64,000 nt of DNA, from NCBI RefSeq assembly GCF_021378075.1, contig NZ_JAJUOS010000001.1, positions 62,001-126,000 on the forward strand. Reading direction: 5' to 3'. The stretch is from Rhodobacter flavimaris. Lineage in GTDB: Bacteria; Pseudomonadota; Alphaproteobacteria; Rhodobacterales; Rhodobacteraceae. Below are positions 35,439 to 45,377 of the stretch, piece after piece. How positions within the stretch are numbered: position 1 is the stretch's first letter; every line of letters begins with the position of its first letter. Below the pieces are notes generated by a model that made no database searches, was not told where the DNA came from, and saw only the letters and a list, made by a program, of their open reading frames with translations. The position numbers and the translations under genes are program-made.

Positions 35439-36271
35439 CCGACCCGCTGATCCGGATCGCCGAGGCGCTTGAGCGCCTCGCCCCCGCGCCGGCCCCCGCG
35501 CCCGATTTCGGGTCGGCCGAGGCCTTCGTGTGGCATACCGCTCCGGATCGGCTGGAGCCGGTCAAGACCGTCTCGCGCGTCGATCTTGCGCTGCTGCGCG
35601 GGATTGATCGTTCGCGCGATACGCTGCTCGCCAACACCCTGCAATTCGCGCGCGGGTTCGCCGCCAACAACGCGCTGCTTTGGGGCGCGCGCGGCATGGG
35701 GAAAAGCTCGCTCGTCAAGGCGGTTCATGCCGAGGTGATCCGTCAGGGCCTGAGCCTGAAGCTGGTCGAACTCGCGCGCGAGGATCTGCCCTCGGTTGGG
35801 CGCCTCCTGAATCACCTACGCAGCTCGGGCCAGCGTTTCGTGCTGTTCTGCGATGACCTGTCGTTCAGCCATGACGACCAGCATTACAAAAGCCTGAAGG
35901 CCGTTCTGGATGGCGGCATCGAAGGCCGCCCCGCAAACGTGATCTTCTACGCGACCTCGAACCGGCGCCACCTGATGCCGCGCGATATGATCGAGAATGA
36001 ACGCTCCACCGCGATCAACCCCTCCGAAGCGGTGGAAGAGAAGGTCTCGCTCTCGGATCGCTTCGGGCTGTGGCTGGGTTTCCACCCCTGCGGTCAGGAT
36101 GAGTTCCTTGCGATGATCGAGGGCTATTGCGCGGCCTATGGCGTCGAGATTTCCGCCGCCGATCTGCGTGCCGAGGCCATCGAGTGGCAGGCGACCCGTG
36201 GCGGGCGCTCGGGGCGCGTGGCGTGGCAGTATTTCACAGATCTGGCGGGACGGCGCGGGATCGCGCTCTGA
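35435..36271 (+). CDS. DUF815 AAA-type ATPase
   Basis: The 278-residue protein has a P-loop ([11 protein letters not shown], about residues 87-97), a Walker B-like [10 protein letters not shown] and an arginine-containing [13 protein letters not shown] sensor region, all typical of DUF815 ATPases. Function is not established. It overlaps tatC by 4 bases (ATGA), so it is probably co-translated with the Tat genes; whether it helps protein export is only inference. Confidence 0.88.
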   Translation: MTDPLIRIAEALERLAPAPAPAPDFGSAEAFVWHTAPDRLEPVKTVSRVDLALLRGIDRSRDTLLANTLQFARGFAANNALLWGARGMGKSSLVKAVHAEVIRQGLSLKLVELAREDLPSVGRLLNHLRSSGQRFVLFCDDLSFSHDDQHYKSLKAVLDGGIEGRPANVIFYATSNRRHLMPRDMIENERSTAINPSEAVEEKVSLSDRFGLWLGFHPCGQDEFLAMIEGYCAAYGVEISAADLRAEAIEWQATRGGRSGRVAWQYFTDLAGRRGIAL

Positions 36272-36308
36272 TCTTTTCTTCTGCGCCGCAGCATGGCACT
36301 CTGCTGCA

Positions 36309-37754
36309 ATGCCCGAAAGCTCAGCGTCTTCTCCCTCGATATTCCAACGACTGGCCCTTGTGATCGGGCCATTGGCCTTGGCGGCCACCTTACAGATCGC
36401 GCCGCCGCCGGGGCTTACGCCCGAGGGCTGGCATCTGTCGGGCATCGTGCTGTGGATGGTGATCTGGTGGCTGGGGCAGGCCGCGCCGATGGCGGGAACA
36501 GCGCTGCTGCCGGTGGTGCTGATCCCGCTGCTGGGGATCGCGCCCATCGACGAGGTCACGGCGCAATATGCCAACCCGTTGATTTTTCTTTTTCTCGGTG
36601 GCTTCCTGATGGCTTCGGCGATGCAGGTGCACGGGTTGCACCGGCGGATTGCGCTGGCCATCGTCGGTTATGCCGGAGAGGCCGCGGGCCGCATCGCCGG
36701 GGGCTTCATGCTGGCGACCGCGCTGCTTTCGATGTGGATCTCGAACACGGCGACTGCGATGATGATGTATGCCGTCGCGCTTTCGGTGATCGAGTTCGTG
36801 GCTGCGCAGAACGATGACCCCGAGGCCGCGCGACGGTTCGGGGTGCGGCTGATGCTCGGGATCGCCTATGGCGCCTCGATTGGCGGGGTGGCGACGCTGA
36901 TCGGCACGCCGGGGAACGCGCTTCTGGCCTCGGTCCTGCGCGAGAGCTACGGGATCGAGATCGGCTTTGGCCAATGGATGCTTCTGGGGCTGCCGCTGAC
37001 GCTGATCATGCTGCCCTACGCGCATTTCATGCTTCGGCGGATGTTCCCTTCACAGGGGCTGCAATTGGCGGGCGCGCATGGGCTGATCCGGGCCGAACGC
37101 GCGGCGCTTGGGCCGATGAGCCGCGCCGAGATTTCGGTGGCCGTTGTTTTCGCGTTGATGGCGCTTGGCTGGATGACGCGCGGCGCGCTCGGCCTGCCGA
37201 TCAGCGATGCGGGGATCGGGATCGCCGGGGCGCTGATCCTGTTTGCCCTGCCGGACGGTCGCGGTGGCCCCGTGTTGCGGTGGGAGGCCACGCGCAACCT
37301 TCCCTGGGGCGTGCTTATCCTGCTTGGTGGTGGCCTTGCTCTGGCACGCGGGATCGAGGTCACGGGCCTTGGCGACTGGATCGGCGGCGGTCTGGCGGGT
37401 CTGCACGGATTGCCGCTTTGGGGGCTGATCCTCACCGTCATCATCACGGTGATCGCCCTGACCGAGGTCACCTCGAACACCGCCGTGACGGCCACCTTCG
37501 TGCCGGTTCTGGCCGCGGTAGCGCTTGGGATCGGGGTGGATGTGCCGTGGCTGACGCTGCCTGTTGCGCTGGCCTCATCCATGGCCTTCATGATGCCAAT
37601 CGCGACGCCGCCCAATGCCATCGTCTTCTCGTGGGAGGGGCTGCGCCTGTCGGACATGCTGCGCGCGGGGCTTGCGATGCACTTGCTCTCGATCTGCGGG
37701 ATCTTCGCGGTGGTCGAGCTGCTCGCGCCGCTGATCTTCGGGCTGACCCGCTAA
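36309..37754 (+). CDS. SLC13/DASS-family sodium:anion symporter
   Basis: The 481-residue permease has about 11-12 hydrophobic segments and the DASS signatures SNTATAMMM in the first half and TEVTSNTAVTATFVPV in the second, each with the SNT motif that binds sodium and carboxylate. Likely substrates are dicarboxylates such as succinate, or sulfate. ATG 36309 is chosen because the hydrophobic core begins soon after; the upstream open frame is the shadow of the ATPase gene. The ribosome-binding site is weak. Confidence 0.88.
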   Translation: MPESSASSPSIFQRLALVIGPLALAATLQIAPPPGLTPEGWHLSGIVLWMVIWWLGQAAPMAGTALLPVVLIPLLGIAPIDEVTAQYANPLIFLFLGGFLMASAMQVHGLHRRIALAIVGYAGEAAGRIAGGFMLATALLSMWISNTATAMMMYAVALSVIEFVAAQNDDPEAARRFGVRLMLGIAYGASIGGVATLIGTPGNALLASVLRESYGIEIGFGQWMLLGLPLTLIMLPYAHFMLRRMFPSQGLQLAGAHGLIRAERAALGPMSRAEISVAVVFALMALGWMTRGALGLPISDAGIGIAGALILFALPDGRGGPVLRWEATRNLPWGVLILLGGGLALARGIEVTGLGDWIGGGLAGLHGLPLWGLILTVIITVIALTEVTSNTAVTATFVPVLAAVALGIGVDVPWLTLPVALASSMAFMMPIATPPNAIVFSWEGLRLSDMLRAGLAMHLLSICGIFAVVELLAPLIFGLTR

Positions 37755-37760
37755 AGCGAA

Positions 37761-37793
37761 GGGGCGCCAAAGCGCCCCCCCCCCCGGGGGGGG
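37761..37793. other. Hairpin plus C11G8 homopolymer tract
   Basis: GGGGCGC / GCGCCCC forms a hairpin at 37761-37778 between the converging transporter and LytM genes. It runs into eleven C (37775-37785) and eight G (37786-37793) ending at the next stop codon. The tract can itself fold and is prone to slippage or sequencing error, but no coding sequence depends on its length. Confidence 0.6.
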
Positions 37794-38990
37794 TCATTGC
37801 AGGTAGGGCATCGGGTCGAGGCTGTCGAGGCCCTGGCGCACCTCGAAATGCAGGTAACCCGGCTGGCTCGACGCGACCTTGGCAATGGTCTGGCCGCGCT
37901 TCACGTCATCGCCCTTTTTGACCTGAATATCGGTGACATTGTAGTAGATCGTCACCAAGTTGTTGGCGTGCTTGATGCCGACGAAATAGACGTTCTCGGT
38001 GTCCTGGCTCAGCAGCAGAACCTTGCCCGCCTCGGCGGCGGCGACGCTGGTGCCGGGCGTGGCGGCAATATCGATCCCGTCGTTCTTCTTCTTGACATAG
38101 GGCCGGATGATGGAGCCCTGAACCGGCATTTGCAGCTTCGACTTGGCGGCCGCGGTGCGCGAGGCGCCAAGATCAGGCGCAGCGCTCTTGTCCACCGGGG
38201 CCGAGGCCTTGGGCGGGGTCTCCGCCGGCAGCGGCTTGGCGGCCGAGGGCGGCGTCGGCGTGGGCGAGCCCTGACCCGGCTGCGTCGTCGCGGCAGCGGT
38301 CTTGGGCGGCGCGGCATTGGCCACCGGGATCATCAGATACTGGCCTTCGCGCACGGCCAGATCGGCGGGCAGGCCGTTCCATTCCGCCAGCGAACGGACC
38401 GGCACATTGTAATAGCGCGCGATCGAATAGGCGGTCTCGCCACGGGCGACCTTGTGGCGCGTGGGCTCGGCCGAGGGCGTGGCGGGTTTCGCCGGGGTGG
38501 CGGGCGCGGCAGCCGCAGGGGCGCTGGCCTCGGCGCGGTCGATGGCGTTCGAAGCGAGCGAGGTGATCGAGATCGCCTCGGACCCGATGGCACCAGTATT
38601 CGTGGGCGGCGTCGGTTCGGCCACGCGGCGGGGCAGGGACAGCACCTCGCCCTCGCGCAGCGGCGCGGTGGGCGAGACCGCGTTGTAGCGCGCAAGCTCT
38701 GCCGGGTCGGCGCCAACGCGCGCGGCGACCGAGGTCACCGTATCGCCGCGGCGCGCAACGGCGATCTGGTAATTCGGATAGGAAATCACCCCGCGCGCAT
38801 CCGGGGTCGGGCGCGCGGCGGTGGCCTGACGCGCGGCATGCGAGGTATCAAAACCGATCTGGCCGAAGTTGCGCAGGTCGGCGTCAAAAGTGCCGGTCGA
38901 GTCGCAGCCCGCGATGGCGGCAACAGCGCAACCGGCCAGAAACAGGCGGCTCAGGCGCAGAGTCGGGCGTGCGGGAAAGGGCGTTTTCAT
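37794..38990 (-). CDS. LysM and degenerate LytM (M23-like) lipoprotein, NlpD/EnvC type
   Basis: The 398-residue lipoprotein has a signal peptide with lipobox IAGC (Cys29), two LysM domains (YQIAVARRGDTVTSVAARVG and KVARGETAYSIARYYN, about 75-120 and 182-226), a Pro/Ala-rich linker and a C-terminal LytM domain (about 295-398). Two catalytic zinc ligands appear replaced: NDGIDIAATPGT has Asn/Asp where active M23 enzymes have His, and TIYYNV lacks the His of the usual Y.H. This pattern fits amidase activators such as NlpD and EnvC. It follows pcm and surE, the usual nlpD neighbours. Confidence 0.86.
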   Translation of the reverse strand: MKTPFPARPTLRLSRLFLAGCAVAAIAGCDSTGTFDADLRNFGQIGFDTSHAARQATAARPTPDARGVISYPNYQIAVARRGDTVTSVAARVGADPAELARYNAVSPTAPLREGEVLSLPRRVAEPTPPTNTGAIGSEAISITSLASNAIDRAEASAPAAAAPATPAKPATPSAEPTRHKVARGETAYSIARYYNVPVRSLAEWNGLPADLAVREGQYLMIPVANAAPPKTAAATTQPGQGSPTPTPPSAAKPLPAETPPKASAPVDKSAAPDLGASRTAAAKSKLQMPVQGSIIRPYVKKKNDGIDIAATPGTSVAAAEAGKVLLLSQDTENVYFVGIKHANNLVTIYYNVTDIQVKKGDDVKRGQTIAKVASSQPGYLHFEVRQGLDSLDPMPYLQ

Positions 38991-39045
38991 CTGCTCGGTC
39001 CTCGTATTCGTGCCGCCCCCCTGTGACCGGGGCTTTGCGGTCGTG

Positions 39046-39717
39046 TCAGTCGCTTGCCATGCCTTCGACAAGCGGAACAAAGCGCACGGGGCGCAATTCC
39101 TCGTAATCGAACCCGGTTTCCAAGCGCTTCACGCGGATCAGGCTTTGCACCGTGTCCGACTGGCCTACCGGAAGGACCATGATACCGCCGATCTTGAGCT
39201 GCGACAACAGCGAGCCCGGCGGGTCCTCGGCGGCGGCAGTCACAAGAATGCGGTCGAAGGGCGCCTGCTCGGGCAGGCCGCGCGATCCGTCCGAGGCCAG
39301 TGTCACGATATTGGCCATGTTGAGGGCGCGAAACAGCTCCTCGGCCTCGCGCACGAGGCGGCGGTGGCGATCCACGGTATAGACGCGGCGCACCAGCAGC
39401 GAGAGCACCGCCGCCTGGTAGCCAGATCCGGTGCCAACCTCGAGCACGGTATCGCGCGGGCCGACCTGCAAGGCCTGCGTCATCAACCCCACGACCGAGG
39501 GCTGCGAGATTGTCTGCCCGCAGGCGATCGGCAGGGGCATGTCCTCGTAGGCGCGCTCGGAGAAGATGCCGCGCACGAATAGCCCGCGATCGATCTTTTC
39601 CATCGCGTTCAGCACCCGCGCATCCGTCACCCCCTTGGAGCGCAGCGCGAAGAGGAAGCGCATCTTGCGCTCGGCCAGCTCTTCGGGGCTGATCTCAGGG
39701 CGGGGGTCGTCGCTCAT
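39046..39717 (-). CDS. pcm: Protein-L-isoaspartate O-methyltransferase
   Basis: The 223-residue SAM-dependent enzyme starts repair of isoaspartyl residues in damaged proteins. The family blocks [20 protein letters not shown] (in part) and the SAM-binding motif [13 protein letters not shown] are present, then VTAAAEDPP and GGIMVLPVG. It overlaps surE by 4 bases, the conserved stress-survival pair. Confidence 0.94.
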   Translation of the reverse strand: MSDDPRPEISPEELAERKMRFLFALRSKGVTDARVLNAMEKIDRGLFVRGIFSERAYEDMPLPIACGQTISQPSVVGLMTQALQVGPRDTVLEVGTGSGYQAAVLSLLVRRVYTVDRHRRLVREAEELFRALNMANIVTLASDGSRGLPEQAPFDRILVTAAAEDPPGSLLSQLKIGGIMVLPVGQSDTVQSLIRVKRLETGFDYEELRPVRFVPLVEGMASD

Positions 39718-40502
39718 GCCAGCTGTGCCTCAAGCTCTTTGAGCACGTCATGCGCCGTCAGGTCGGCGCGCATCGGCGTGACCGAGATCCAGCCATCAAG
39801 GTTCACCGCCGCATCCGTGCCCGGCGCGGTCGCGGTGTGCTGCGGCCCGCCCTTGATCCACAGGAAACGCCGCCCGGTGGGCGAGTGGTGCGGCTCGACC
39901 GAGAAGAAGCTGTCGGTGCGATAGCCCTGCGCCGCGACCTTGAAGCCCTGCACATCGGCGGCCGGAACCGGCGGGAAGTTCACGTTGTAGAACACGCGGT
40001 AGGGGCCGTCGTCCCAGATCGCGCGCTCCCACAGCTTGCGCACCAAGGCGGGGCCGTGGACGCGCGCGGCCTCGAACGGGTCCATCCCGGCGCCCATGCA
40101 TTTCGGGCCGAGGAACTGCGAGAGCGCGATTGCGGGAATGCCTTGCAGCGCCGCCTCCATCGCGCCGCCAAGCGTGCCCGAGTACAGCGCGTTCTCGGCC
40201 GAGTTATTGCCCCGGTTCACCCCGGACAGGATCAGGTCGGGGCGGCCGTCTTTCAGCACGTCGTAAAGACCCGCCAGCACGCAATCGGCGGGGCTGCCCT
40301 CGGCGGCGTAGCGGCGCTCGTCCAGGCGGGCGATCATCATCGGATGGGTGTAGCTGATGCAATGCCCCACACCCGATTGCTCGAAGGCGGGCGCCACGGT
40401 CCAGACGTCGCCGTCGGGGCCAGCAAGCTCGGTCGCGATGTGATGCAGAACCTCAAGACCCGGCGCGTTGATGCCATCGTCATTGGTGATGAGAATGCGC
40501 AT
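39714..40502 (-). CDS. surE: 5'/3'-nucleotidase SurE
   Basis: SurE (262 residues) is a metal-dependent survival nucleotidase. The N-terminal [17 protein letters not shown] holds the metal-binding Asp pair, and [22 protein letters not shown] (in parts: [19 protein letters not shown]) contains the Asn ligand and substrate loop. The gene leads the surE-pcm-LytM group on the minus strand. Confidence 0.95.
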   Translation of the reverse strand: MRILITNDDGINAPGLEVLHHIATELAGPDGDVWTVAPAFEQSGVGHCISYTHPMMIARLDERRYAAEGSPADCVLAGLYDVLKDGRPDLILSGVNRGNNSAENALYSGTLGGAMEAALQGIPAIALSQFLGPKCMGAGMDPFEAARVHGPALVRKLWERAIWDDGPYRVFYNVNFPPVPAADVQGFKVAAQGYRTDSFFSVEPHHSPTGRRFLWIKGGPQHTATAPGTDAAVNLDGWISVTPMRADLTAHDVLKELEAQLA

Positions 40503-40589
40503 ACTGCCCCCGTGCCGCTGTTTTTTCCTGCTTAGCCTGTGGGCGCGGGGTCGTAAAGCGGTTGAGGCAGGCGCAGCGCTATTGTCGCG

Positions 40590-41261
40590 TCAGAGCAGCG
40601 CCACGATGCGCGCGGCCTCGGCCCGCGGATCGGCCAACGGGGCGCGGTCTTCACTGGGGAAGAAGCGCGCGCGGGTCGCCGTGGGCATGGGTGCCGGGGT
40701 CTCGATCAACACCTGCGGCCCGATCTTGACGTTCTCGGCCTGCCAGCTGCGCACCAGCGCCATCTGCGCGGCCTTAGTCGCGCCGTAAGAGCCAAAGAAT
40801 TTCTCGCCCGCGTGGTTGTCATCGAAGAACATCGCCGCGCCATTGCCAGCGCGCAGGAGCGGCTCGATCAGCGGGATCAGCGTCGCCGTCGCGGTCAGGT
40901 TGGTGGCGAGCGACTTGGTCATGTCCTTGCTGGCGATATGGCCGACAGGGGCGAGCGGCGCCGCATGGATTGCCGCATGTACCCAAAGCTGCAAACCGCC
41001 CCAACGCGCCGCGATCGAATCCGCCAGATGCTTCATCTGGTTTTCATCGGTCACATCGAGGGGCGCGAGCGTCGCGGTGCCGCCAGCGGCCTGAATGCGG
41101 TCGTCAAGCTCTTCCAGCCCGCCCACCGTACGGGCCACCGCCATCACATGCCAACCCGAAGCGGCAAGGGCCTCGGCCATGGCGCAACCCAAACCGCGCG
41201 AGGCGCCGGTCACAAGGGCCAGTTTCTTGGGTTCCAGCGGGGCGGTGTCGGTTTTGCTCAT
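40590..41261 (-). CDS. SDR-family oxidoreductase
   Basis: The 223-residue short-chain dehydrogenase/reductase binds NAD(P) through TGASRGLGCAMAEALA (residues about 18-33) and has the DVTDENQ adenine-binding acidic motif. The catalytic region GSYGATKAA provides Tyr-X3-Lys. Substrate is unknown; shortened C-terminus relative to 250-residue relatives. Start 41261 (MSKTDTAP) is chosen over the arginine-rich upstream extension. It is divergent from bioY across a 201-base gap. Confidence 0.87.
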   Translation of the reverse strand: MSKTDTAPLEPKKLALVTGASRGLGCAMAEALAASGWHVMAVARTVGGLEELDDRIQAAGGTATLAPLDVTDENQMKHLADSIAARWGGLQLWVHAAIHAAPLAPVGHIASKDMTKSLATNLTATATLIPLIEPLLRAGNGAAMFFDDNHAGEKFFGSYGATKAAQMALVRSWQAENVKIGPQVLIETPAPMPTATRARFFPSEDRAPLADPRAEAARIVALL

Positions 41262-41329
41262 GCGGTGCTGATGCCAGAGGCGTGGCATTCGCGCAAGAGG
41301 GTCGCGCGTCCTGCGGCGGCGTGGCGCAA

Positions 41330-41370
41330 TTTGCAAATTAGCGGGCGGGGTCGCTAAATTGCTTTGCAAA
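41330..41370. promoter_or_regulatory. Paired TTTGCAAA sites between the SDR gene and bioY
   Basis: TTTGCAAA occurs at 41330-41337 and 41363-41370, 33 bases apart (about three helical turns). The segment between contains a GCTAAATTGC/AAATTAGCG partial inverted repeat. TTTGCAAA is the half-site reported for the ScfR/RamB/PccR regulators of carbon metabolism in related bacteria. Confidence 0.5.
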
Positions 41371-41462
41371 TCTGCTCATTCGCGCTGTCACAAGATTGAC
41401 AAACGGGCGTTCAGATAACAAGGTGCCGGACAATGTTTTCACTCATGGGGAAGGTTCCTGCC

Positions 41463-42020
41463 ATGACGCTTTCGAAGGCCCTCGTGCCCTCCAACTCGAT
41501 CGCCACCCGCACCGCAATGGTTCTGGGCGGCACCGCGCTGCTTGCTGCCGCGTCGCAAATCTCGGTTCCGATGTTCCCGGTTCCGATGACCCTGCAAACG
41601 CTCGCCGTGCTGACCATCGGCATGACGATGGGTTCGCGCATGGGCGTGCTGACCGTGGCGGCCTGGCTTGCCGAAGCCTTCGCAGGCCTGCCGGTTCTGG
41701 CCAATGGCGGCTCGACCGCCTCGTTCTTCGGCCCGACCGCAGGCTTCCTTTTCGGCTTTCTCGCGATGGTCGCCGTTGCCGGTATCGCCGCTGACCGTGG
41801 CGTGAAGTCGGTTCTCGGCCTTTCGGTTGCCGGCCTGATCGCGGGTGCCGTGCTTTACGTTCCGGGCCTTGCTTGGCCGGCCGTCGTGCTTGGCAAGTCG
41901 GTTCCCGAGCTGCTCTCGGGCTGGATGATGCCGTTCCTGGCAGGCGACGCCGTCAAGGCGGTCCTGGCGGCCCTGATCGTGTCGGGCGGCTGGAGTGTGC
42001 TGGCCAAGCGCCGCGCCTGA
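41463..42020 (+). CDS. bioY: Biotin transporter BioY
   Basis: The 185-residue substrate-binding membrane subunit (S component) takes up biotin, alone or with an ECF module. Six hydrophobic helices are visible, with family segments SQISVPMFPVPMTLQTLAVL and NGGSTASFFGPTAGFLFGFL (in parts). The start at 41463 has GGGGAAGG before it; a 10-codon longer frame exists. No ecfA/T genes are adjacent. A terminator follows. Confidence 0.93.
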   Translation: MTLSKALVPSNSIATRTAMVLGGTALLAAASQISVPMFPVPMTLQTLAVLTIGMTMGSRMGVLTVAAWLAEAFAGLPVLANGGSTASFFGPTAGFLFGFLAMVAVAGIAADRGVKSVLGLSVAGLIAGAVLYVPGLAWPAVVLGKSVPELLSGWMMPFLAGDAVKAVLAALIVSGGWSVLAKRRA

Positions 42021-42044
42021 TCGCTTCAGATCGATACAGGATAA

Positions 42045-42068
42045 CGCCGCCCATCGGGCGGCGTTTTT
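42045..42068 (+). terminator. Terminator of bioY
   Basis: CGCCGCCC / GGGCGGCG stem with an ATC loop followed by TTTTT, 24 bases after the bioY stop. Confidence 0.88.
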
Positions 42069-42085
42069 CTTTTCTGGGGAATGTG

Positions 42086-42505
42086 TTACGTGCCTGACTT
42101 AAGGCGCTTGAGCGCCGCTGCACACATCCCGAAAGCTAGCCACTGGCAGGGCGCGCAGATATCCGAGAGCGCGTCTTCCGGCAGCGCCCGGATCCGCTCC
42201 AGCGCCTCTCCCCACCGCAGCTTGTCACCCGGTTTCAGCCCAAGGGCGGCGGCATGGGCCGCATCGAGCTGATCGATGTGATGCCCGCTGCCGCAGGCCT
42301 TGCCCCGGCGCGAGGGGCAGGGCGTGCAGATGTCATCGGTATCTTCGACGACTTCGATCTCGACCTCGTCCCCGCGCGCAGCGCGCAGGCGGCCCATCAC
42401 GATAGCCGTCATATTCGTGGTGAACTCGGGCGAGTAGCCCTTGCCCTCAAACCCGACCGAGCACAGGAAATGGTGCGGCCGGTAGCGCAGTGGCGTGTCG
42501 TTCAT
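42086..42505 (-). CDS. DUF1284 cysteine-rich protein
   Basis: The 139-residue protein opens with RYRPHHFLCSVGFEGKGYS, the DUF1284 signature, and contains further CTPCPSRRGKACG and DICAPCQW clusters (eight cysteines near-regularly paired). The arrangement suggests an iron-sulfur or zinc site, but function is unknown. It lies just before gltA's terminator, transcribed leftward, converging on bioY. Confidence 0.85.
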   Translation of the reverse strand: MNDTPLRYRPHHFLCSVGFEGKGYSPEFTTNMTAIVMGRLRAARGDEVEIEVVEDTDDICTPCPSRRGKACGSGHHIDQLDAAHAAALGLKPGDKLRWGEALERIRALPEDALSDICAPCQWLAFGMCAAALKRLKSGT

Positions 42506-42527
42506 GGCCCTCTCCCCCTGAATGCCA

Positions 42528-42551
42528 AAGGCCGGGGAAAACCCCGGCCTT
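42528..42551 (-). terminator. Terminator of gltA
   Basis: AAGGCCGGGG / CCCCGGCCTT perfect stem with AAAA-type loop, 20 bases after the gltA stop on the minus strand; the downstream tail is TTTGGCATTC. Confidence 0.8.
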
Positions 42552-42571
42552 CGCCTGTCTGTTCCGCGAGA

Positions 42572-43867
42572 TCAGCGGTTCTCGACCTCGAGATAGTCGC
42601 GGGCGACGGCGCCGGTGTAGAGCTGACGCGGACGGCCGATCTTGCCCGCCGGGTCCGAGATCATCTCTTTCCACTGCGAGATCCAGCCGACGGTGCGCGA
42701 GAGCGCGAAGATCGGCGTGAACATCGAGGTGGGGAAGCCCATCGCTTCGAGGATGATGCCCGAGTAGAAGTCGACATTCGGATAGAGCTTCTTCTCGATG
42801 AAGTATTCGTCGTGAAGCGCGATCTGCTCCAGCTCCTTGGCGACCTGCAGCAGCGGGTTGTTGTGGACGCCCAGCAGATCCAGAACCTCGTCGGCCGATT
42901 CTTTCATGACCTTCGCACGCGGGTCGAAGTTCTTGTAGACGCGGTGACCAAAGCCCATGAGCTTGAAGGGGTCGTTCTTGTCTTTCGCGCGGGCGATGAA
43001 TTCCGGGATACGGTCAACGGTGCCGATCTCGCGGAGCATCTCGAGGCAGGCCTGGTTGGCGCCGCCGTGGGCCGGGCCCCAGAGGCAGGCGATACCGGCA
43101 GCGATACAGGCGAAGGGGTTGGCGCCCGACGAGCCGGCCAGACGGACGGTCGAGGTCGAGGCGTTCTGCTCGTGGTCGGCGTGGAGCATCATGATGCGGT
43201 CCATCGCCTTGGCCAGCGCGGGCTGCACGGTGTAGGTCTCGGCCGGGACCGAGAAGCACATGTGCAGGAAGTTCGACGCATAGTCGAGGTCGTTGCGCGG
43301 ATACACGAAGGGCTGACCGATCGAGTACTTGTAGGCCATCGCGGCGATGGTCGGCAGCTTGGCGATCATGCGCATCGCGGCGACTTCGCGCTGCCACGGA
43401 TCGTTGATGTCGAGGCTGTCGTGGTAGAAGGCCGACATGGCGCCGACGACGCCAACCATGGTCGCCATCGGGTGGCTGTCGCGACGGAACCCACGGAAGA
43501 AGTTGTGGATCTGCTCGTGCAGCATGGTGTGGCGGGTGATGCGGCCTTCGAAGTCAGCCATCTGAGCTTTGTTCGGCAGTTCGCCGTTCAGCAGCAGGTA
43601 GCACACTTCAAGGTAGTGCGACTTGTCGGCGAGCTGCTCGATCGGGTAGCCGCGATACAGCAGCTCGCCCTTGTCGCCGTCGATATAGGTGATCGCCGAG
43701 TCACAGGCCGCAGTCGAGGTGAAGCCGGGGTCATAGGTGAACACGTCCGCCTGCGCATAGAGCTTGCGGATGTCCAGAACGTCGGGGCCCACGGTGGGCG
43801 AGAGCACCGGCAGATCGTAGGTTTTGCCGTCAAGCGTCAGTGTGGCAGTTCGTTTGGTGTCAGCCAT
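42572..43867 (-). CDS. gltA: Citrate synthase
   Basis: The 431-residue type II citrate synthase condenses acetyl-CoA and oxaloacetate at the entry of the TCA cycle. Catalytic residues are in the [20 protein letters not shown] segment (His) and the [14 protein letters not shown] segment (His, Arg); a further Asp lies in [10 protein letters not shown]. Length and the N-terminal beta domain fit the NADH-sensitive hexameric type. GGAAAGGGAAGCTC precedes the start. Confidence 0.97.
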   Translation of the reverse strand: MADTKRTATLTLDGKTYDLPVLSPTVGPDVLDIRKLYAQADVFTYDPGFTSTAACDSAITYIDGDKGELLYRGYPIEQLADKSHYLEVCYLLLNGELPNKAQMADFEGRITRHTMLHEQIHNFFRGFRRDSHPMATMVGVVGAMSAFYHDSLDINDPWQREVAAMRMIAKLPTIAAMAYKYSIGQPFVYPRNDLDYASNFLHMCFSVPAETYTVQPALAKAMDRIMMLHADHEQNASTSTVRLAGSSGANPFACIAAGIACLWGPAHGGANQACLEMLREIGTVDRIPEFIARAKDKNDPFKLMGFGHRVYKNFDPRAKVMKESADEVLDLLGVHNNPLLQVAKELEQIALHDEYFIEKKLYPNVDFYSGIILEAMGFPTSMFTPIFALSRTVGWISQWKEMISDPAGKIGRPRQLYTGAVARDYLEVENR

Positions 43868-43942
43868 GAGCTTCCCTTTCCTGTCGTCCGGCTGGGCCCG
43901 CCGGGTGCTGTGTTCCGGATTTTCCGGAGTGGCGGCCCGCCC

Positions 43943-45343
43943 TCAGGCCGCCTGATCATTCAGTCGGGCCAGAGTTTCATCTTGGCCCAAAACGAGCATC
44001 ATATCGAACACGCTAGGCGTCACACTGCGCCCGGCCAGAGCGGCACGGAGCGGGGCAGCAAGTTTGCCAAGTCCCAGCCCATGCGCCTGCGCTACGTCGG
44101 TTACGATGGCCTCTAATTCCTCACGCATCCAGCTAGCATCTTGCAGTCGCGGCGTCAATTCTTTCAGTATACCACGGGATACAGTATCTAGTGCCTTCGC
44201 GGCTTTCTCTTCGACCTCAAGCGGGCGCGAAGTCAGGGCGAAGTGCGCTTTTTCAATAAGTTGCGGGAAAGTTTTGGCCCCGCCCTTCAGGAAGGACAGC
44301 GAAGCGGCCAGACCTTTGCGTTGCATTTCGCTCAGCGCGGGTTGCTGCGCTGCGGCCAAATACCCCTCGATTTCGCTCAGCAATGCATCGTCCTCGGAGA
44401 TTGCCATGTGCTGACCGCAGATATTTTCGAGTTTTTTGAAGTCCAGCCGCGCGGGCGAGCGGCCGATTCCCTCCAGCTCGAACCATTCCTTTGCCTGCGC
44501 GTCGGTGAAGAACTCGTCGTCGCCATGGCTCCAGCCAAGGCGCGCAAGGTAGTTGCGCATCCCCGCAGCGGGGTAGCCCATCGCCTGGTATTCCTCGAGC
44601 CCGACTGCGCCATGACGCTTCGATAGCTTCTTGCCATCGGGGCCGTGAATCAGCGGGATATGCGCGAAGACCGGAACGTCCCAACCCATCGCGTGATAGA
44701 CCTGCACCTGCCGGGCCGAGTTGGTCAGGTGGTCATCGCCGCGAATGACGTGGGTCACGCCCATGTCGTGATCGTCCACCACTACGGCCAGCATGTAGGT
44801 CGGTGTGCCGTCCGAGCGCAGGCAGACCATGTCGTCGAGCTGGTCGTTGCGGAAGGTCACATCGCCCTGCACCTTGTCGGCGATCACCGTGGCGCCGTCA
44901 TGCGGTGCCTTGAGACGGATGACATAGGGCGCGTCGGGATGCGTCGTGGGGTCGGCATCGCGCCAGGGCGAGCGGAACAGGGTCGAGCGGCCCTCGGCGC
45001 GAGCGGCCTCGCGGAAGGCCTCAATCTCTTCCTGCGGCGAGAAGCACTTGTAGGCCTTGCCATTGGCCAGCATCTCATGCGCGACCTCGGCATGACGGGG
45101 GGCGCGCTCGAACTGGCTGATCGGCTCGCCGTCAAAATCGAGGCCGAGCCATTCGAGGCCCTTCAGGATCGCCGCCGTCGCCTCGGGGGTTGAACGTGCG
45201 CGATCGGTATCCTCGATGCGCAGCAGGAACGTGCCGCCGTGGCCACGGGCGAAAAGCCAGTTGAACAGGGCCGTCCGCGCGCCGCCGATATGCAGGTATC
45301 CGGTGGGCGAGGGGGCGAAACGGGTGACGATCTTCTGCGACAT
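43943..45343 (-). CDS. gltX: Glutamate--tRNA ligase
   Basis: The 466-residue class I synthetase charges tRNA-Glu (and may mischarge tRNA-Gln where GatCAB is used). The HIGH-type motif is [10 protein letters not shown] and the KMSKS-type motif is KLSKRHG. A C-terminal anticodon-binding helix bundle follows. The stretch 44100-44400 has lower GC than the surroundings on visual inspection. The gene lies 75 bases upstream of gltA on the same strand. Confidence 0.96.
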   Translation of the reverse strand: MSQKIVTRFAPSPTGYLHIGGARTALFNWLFARGHGGTFLLRIEDTDRARSTPEATAAILKGLEWLGLDFDGEPISQFERAPRHAEVAHEMLANGKAYKCFSPQEEIEAFREAARAEGRSTLFRSPWRDADPTTHPDAPYVIRLKAPHDGATVIADKVQGDVTFRNDQLDDMVCLRSDGTPTYMLAVVVDDHDMGVTHVIRGDDHLTNSARQVQVYHAMGWDVPVFAHIPLIHGPDGKKLSKRHGAVGLEEYQAMGYPAAGMRNYLARLGWSHGDDEFFTDAQAKEWFELEGIGRSPARLDFKKLENICGQHMAISEDDALLSEIEGYLAAAQQPALSEMQRKGLAASLSFLKGGAKTFPQLIEKAHFALTSRPLEVEEKAAKALDTVSRGILKELTPRLQDASWMREELEAIVTDVAQAHGLGLGKLAAPLRAALAGRSVTPSVFDMMLVLGQDETLARLNDQAA

Positions 45344-45377
45344 CGGGGCCTTTCCTGCGCCCGTAGGATCGGGCGCG

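Noticed and set aside
42254-44116. Plus-strand open frame of 620 codons opposite gltA
   Set aside because: Antisense of citrate synthase and DUF1284; low-complexity Arg/Val/His composition.
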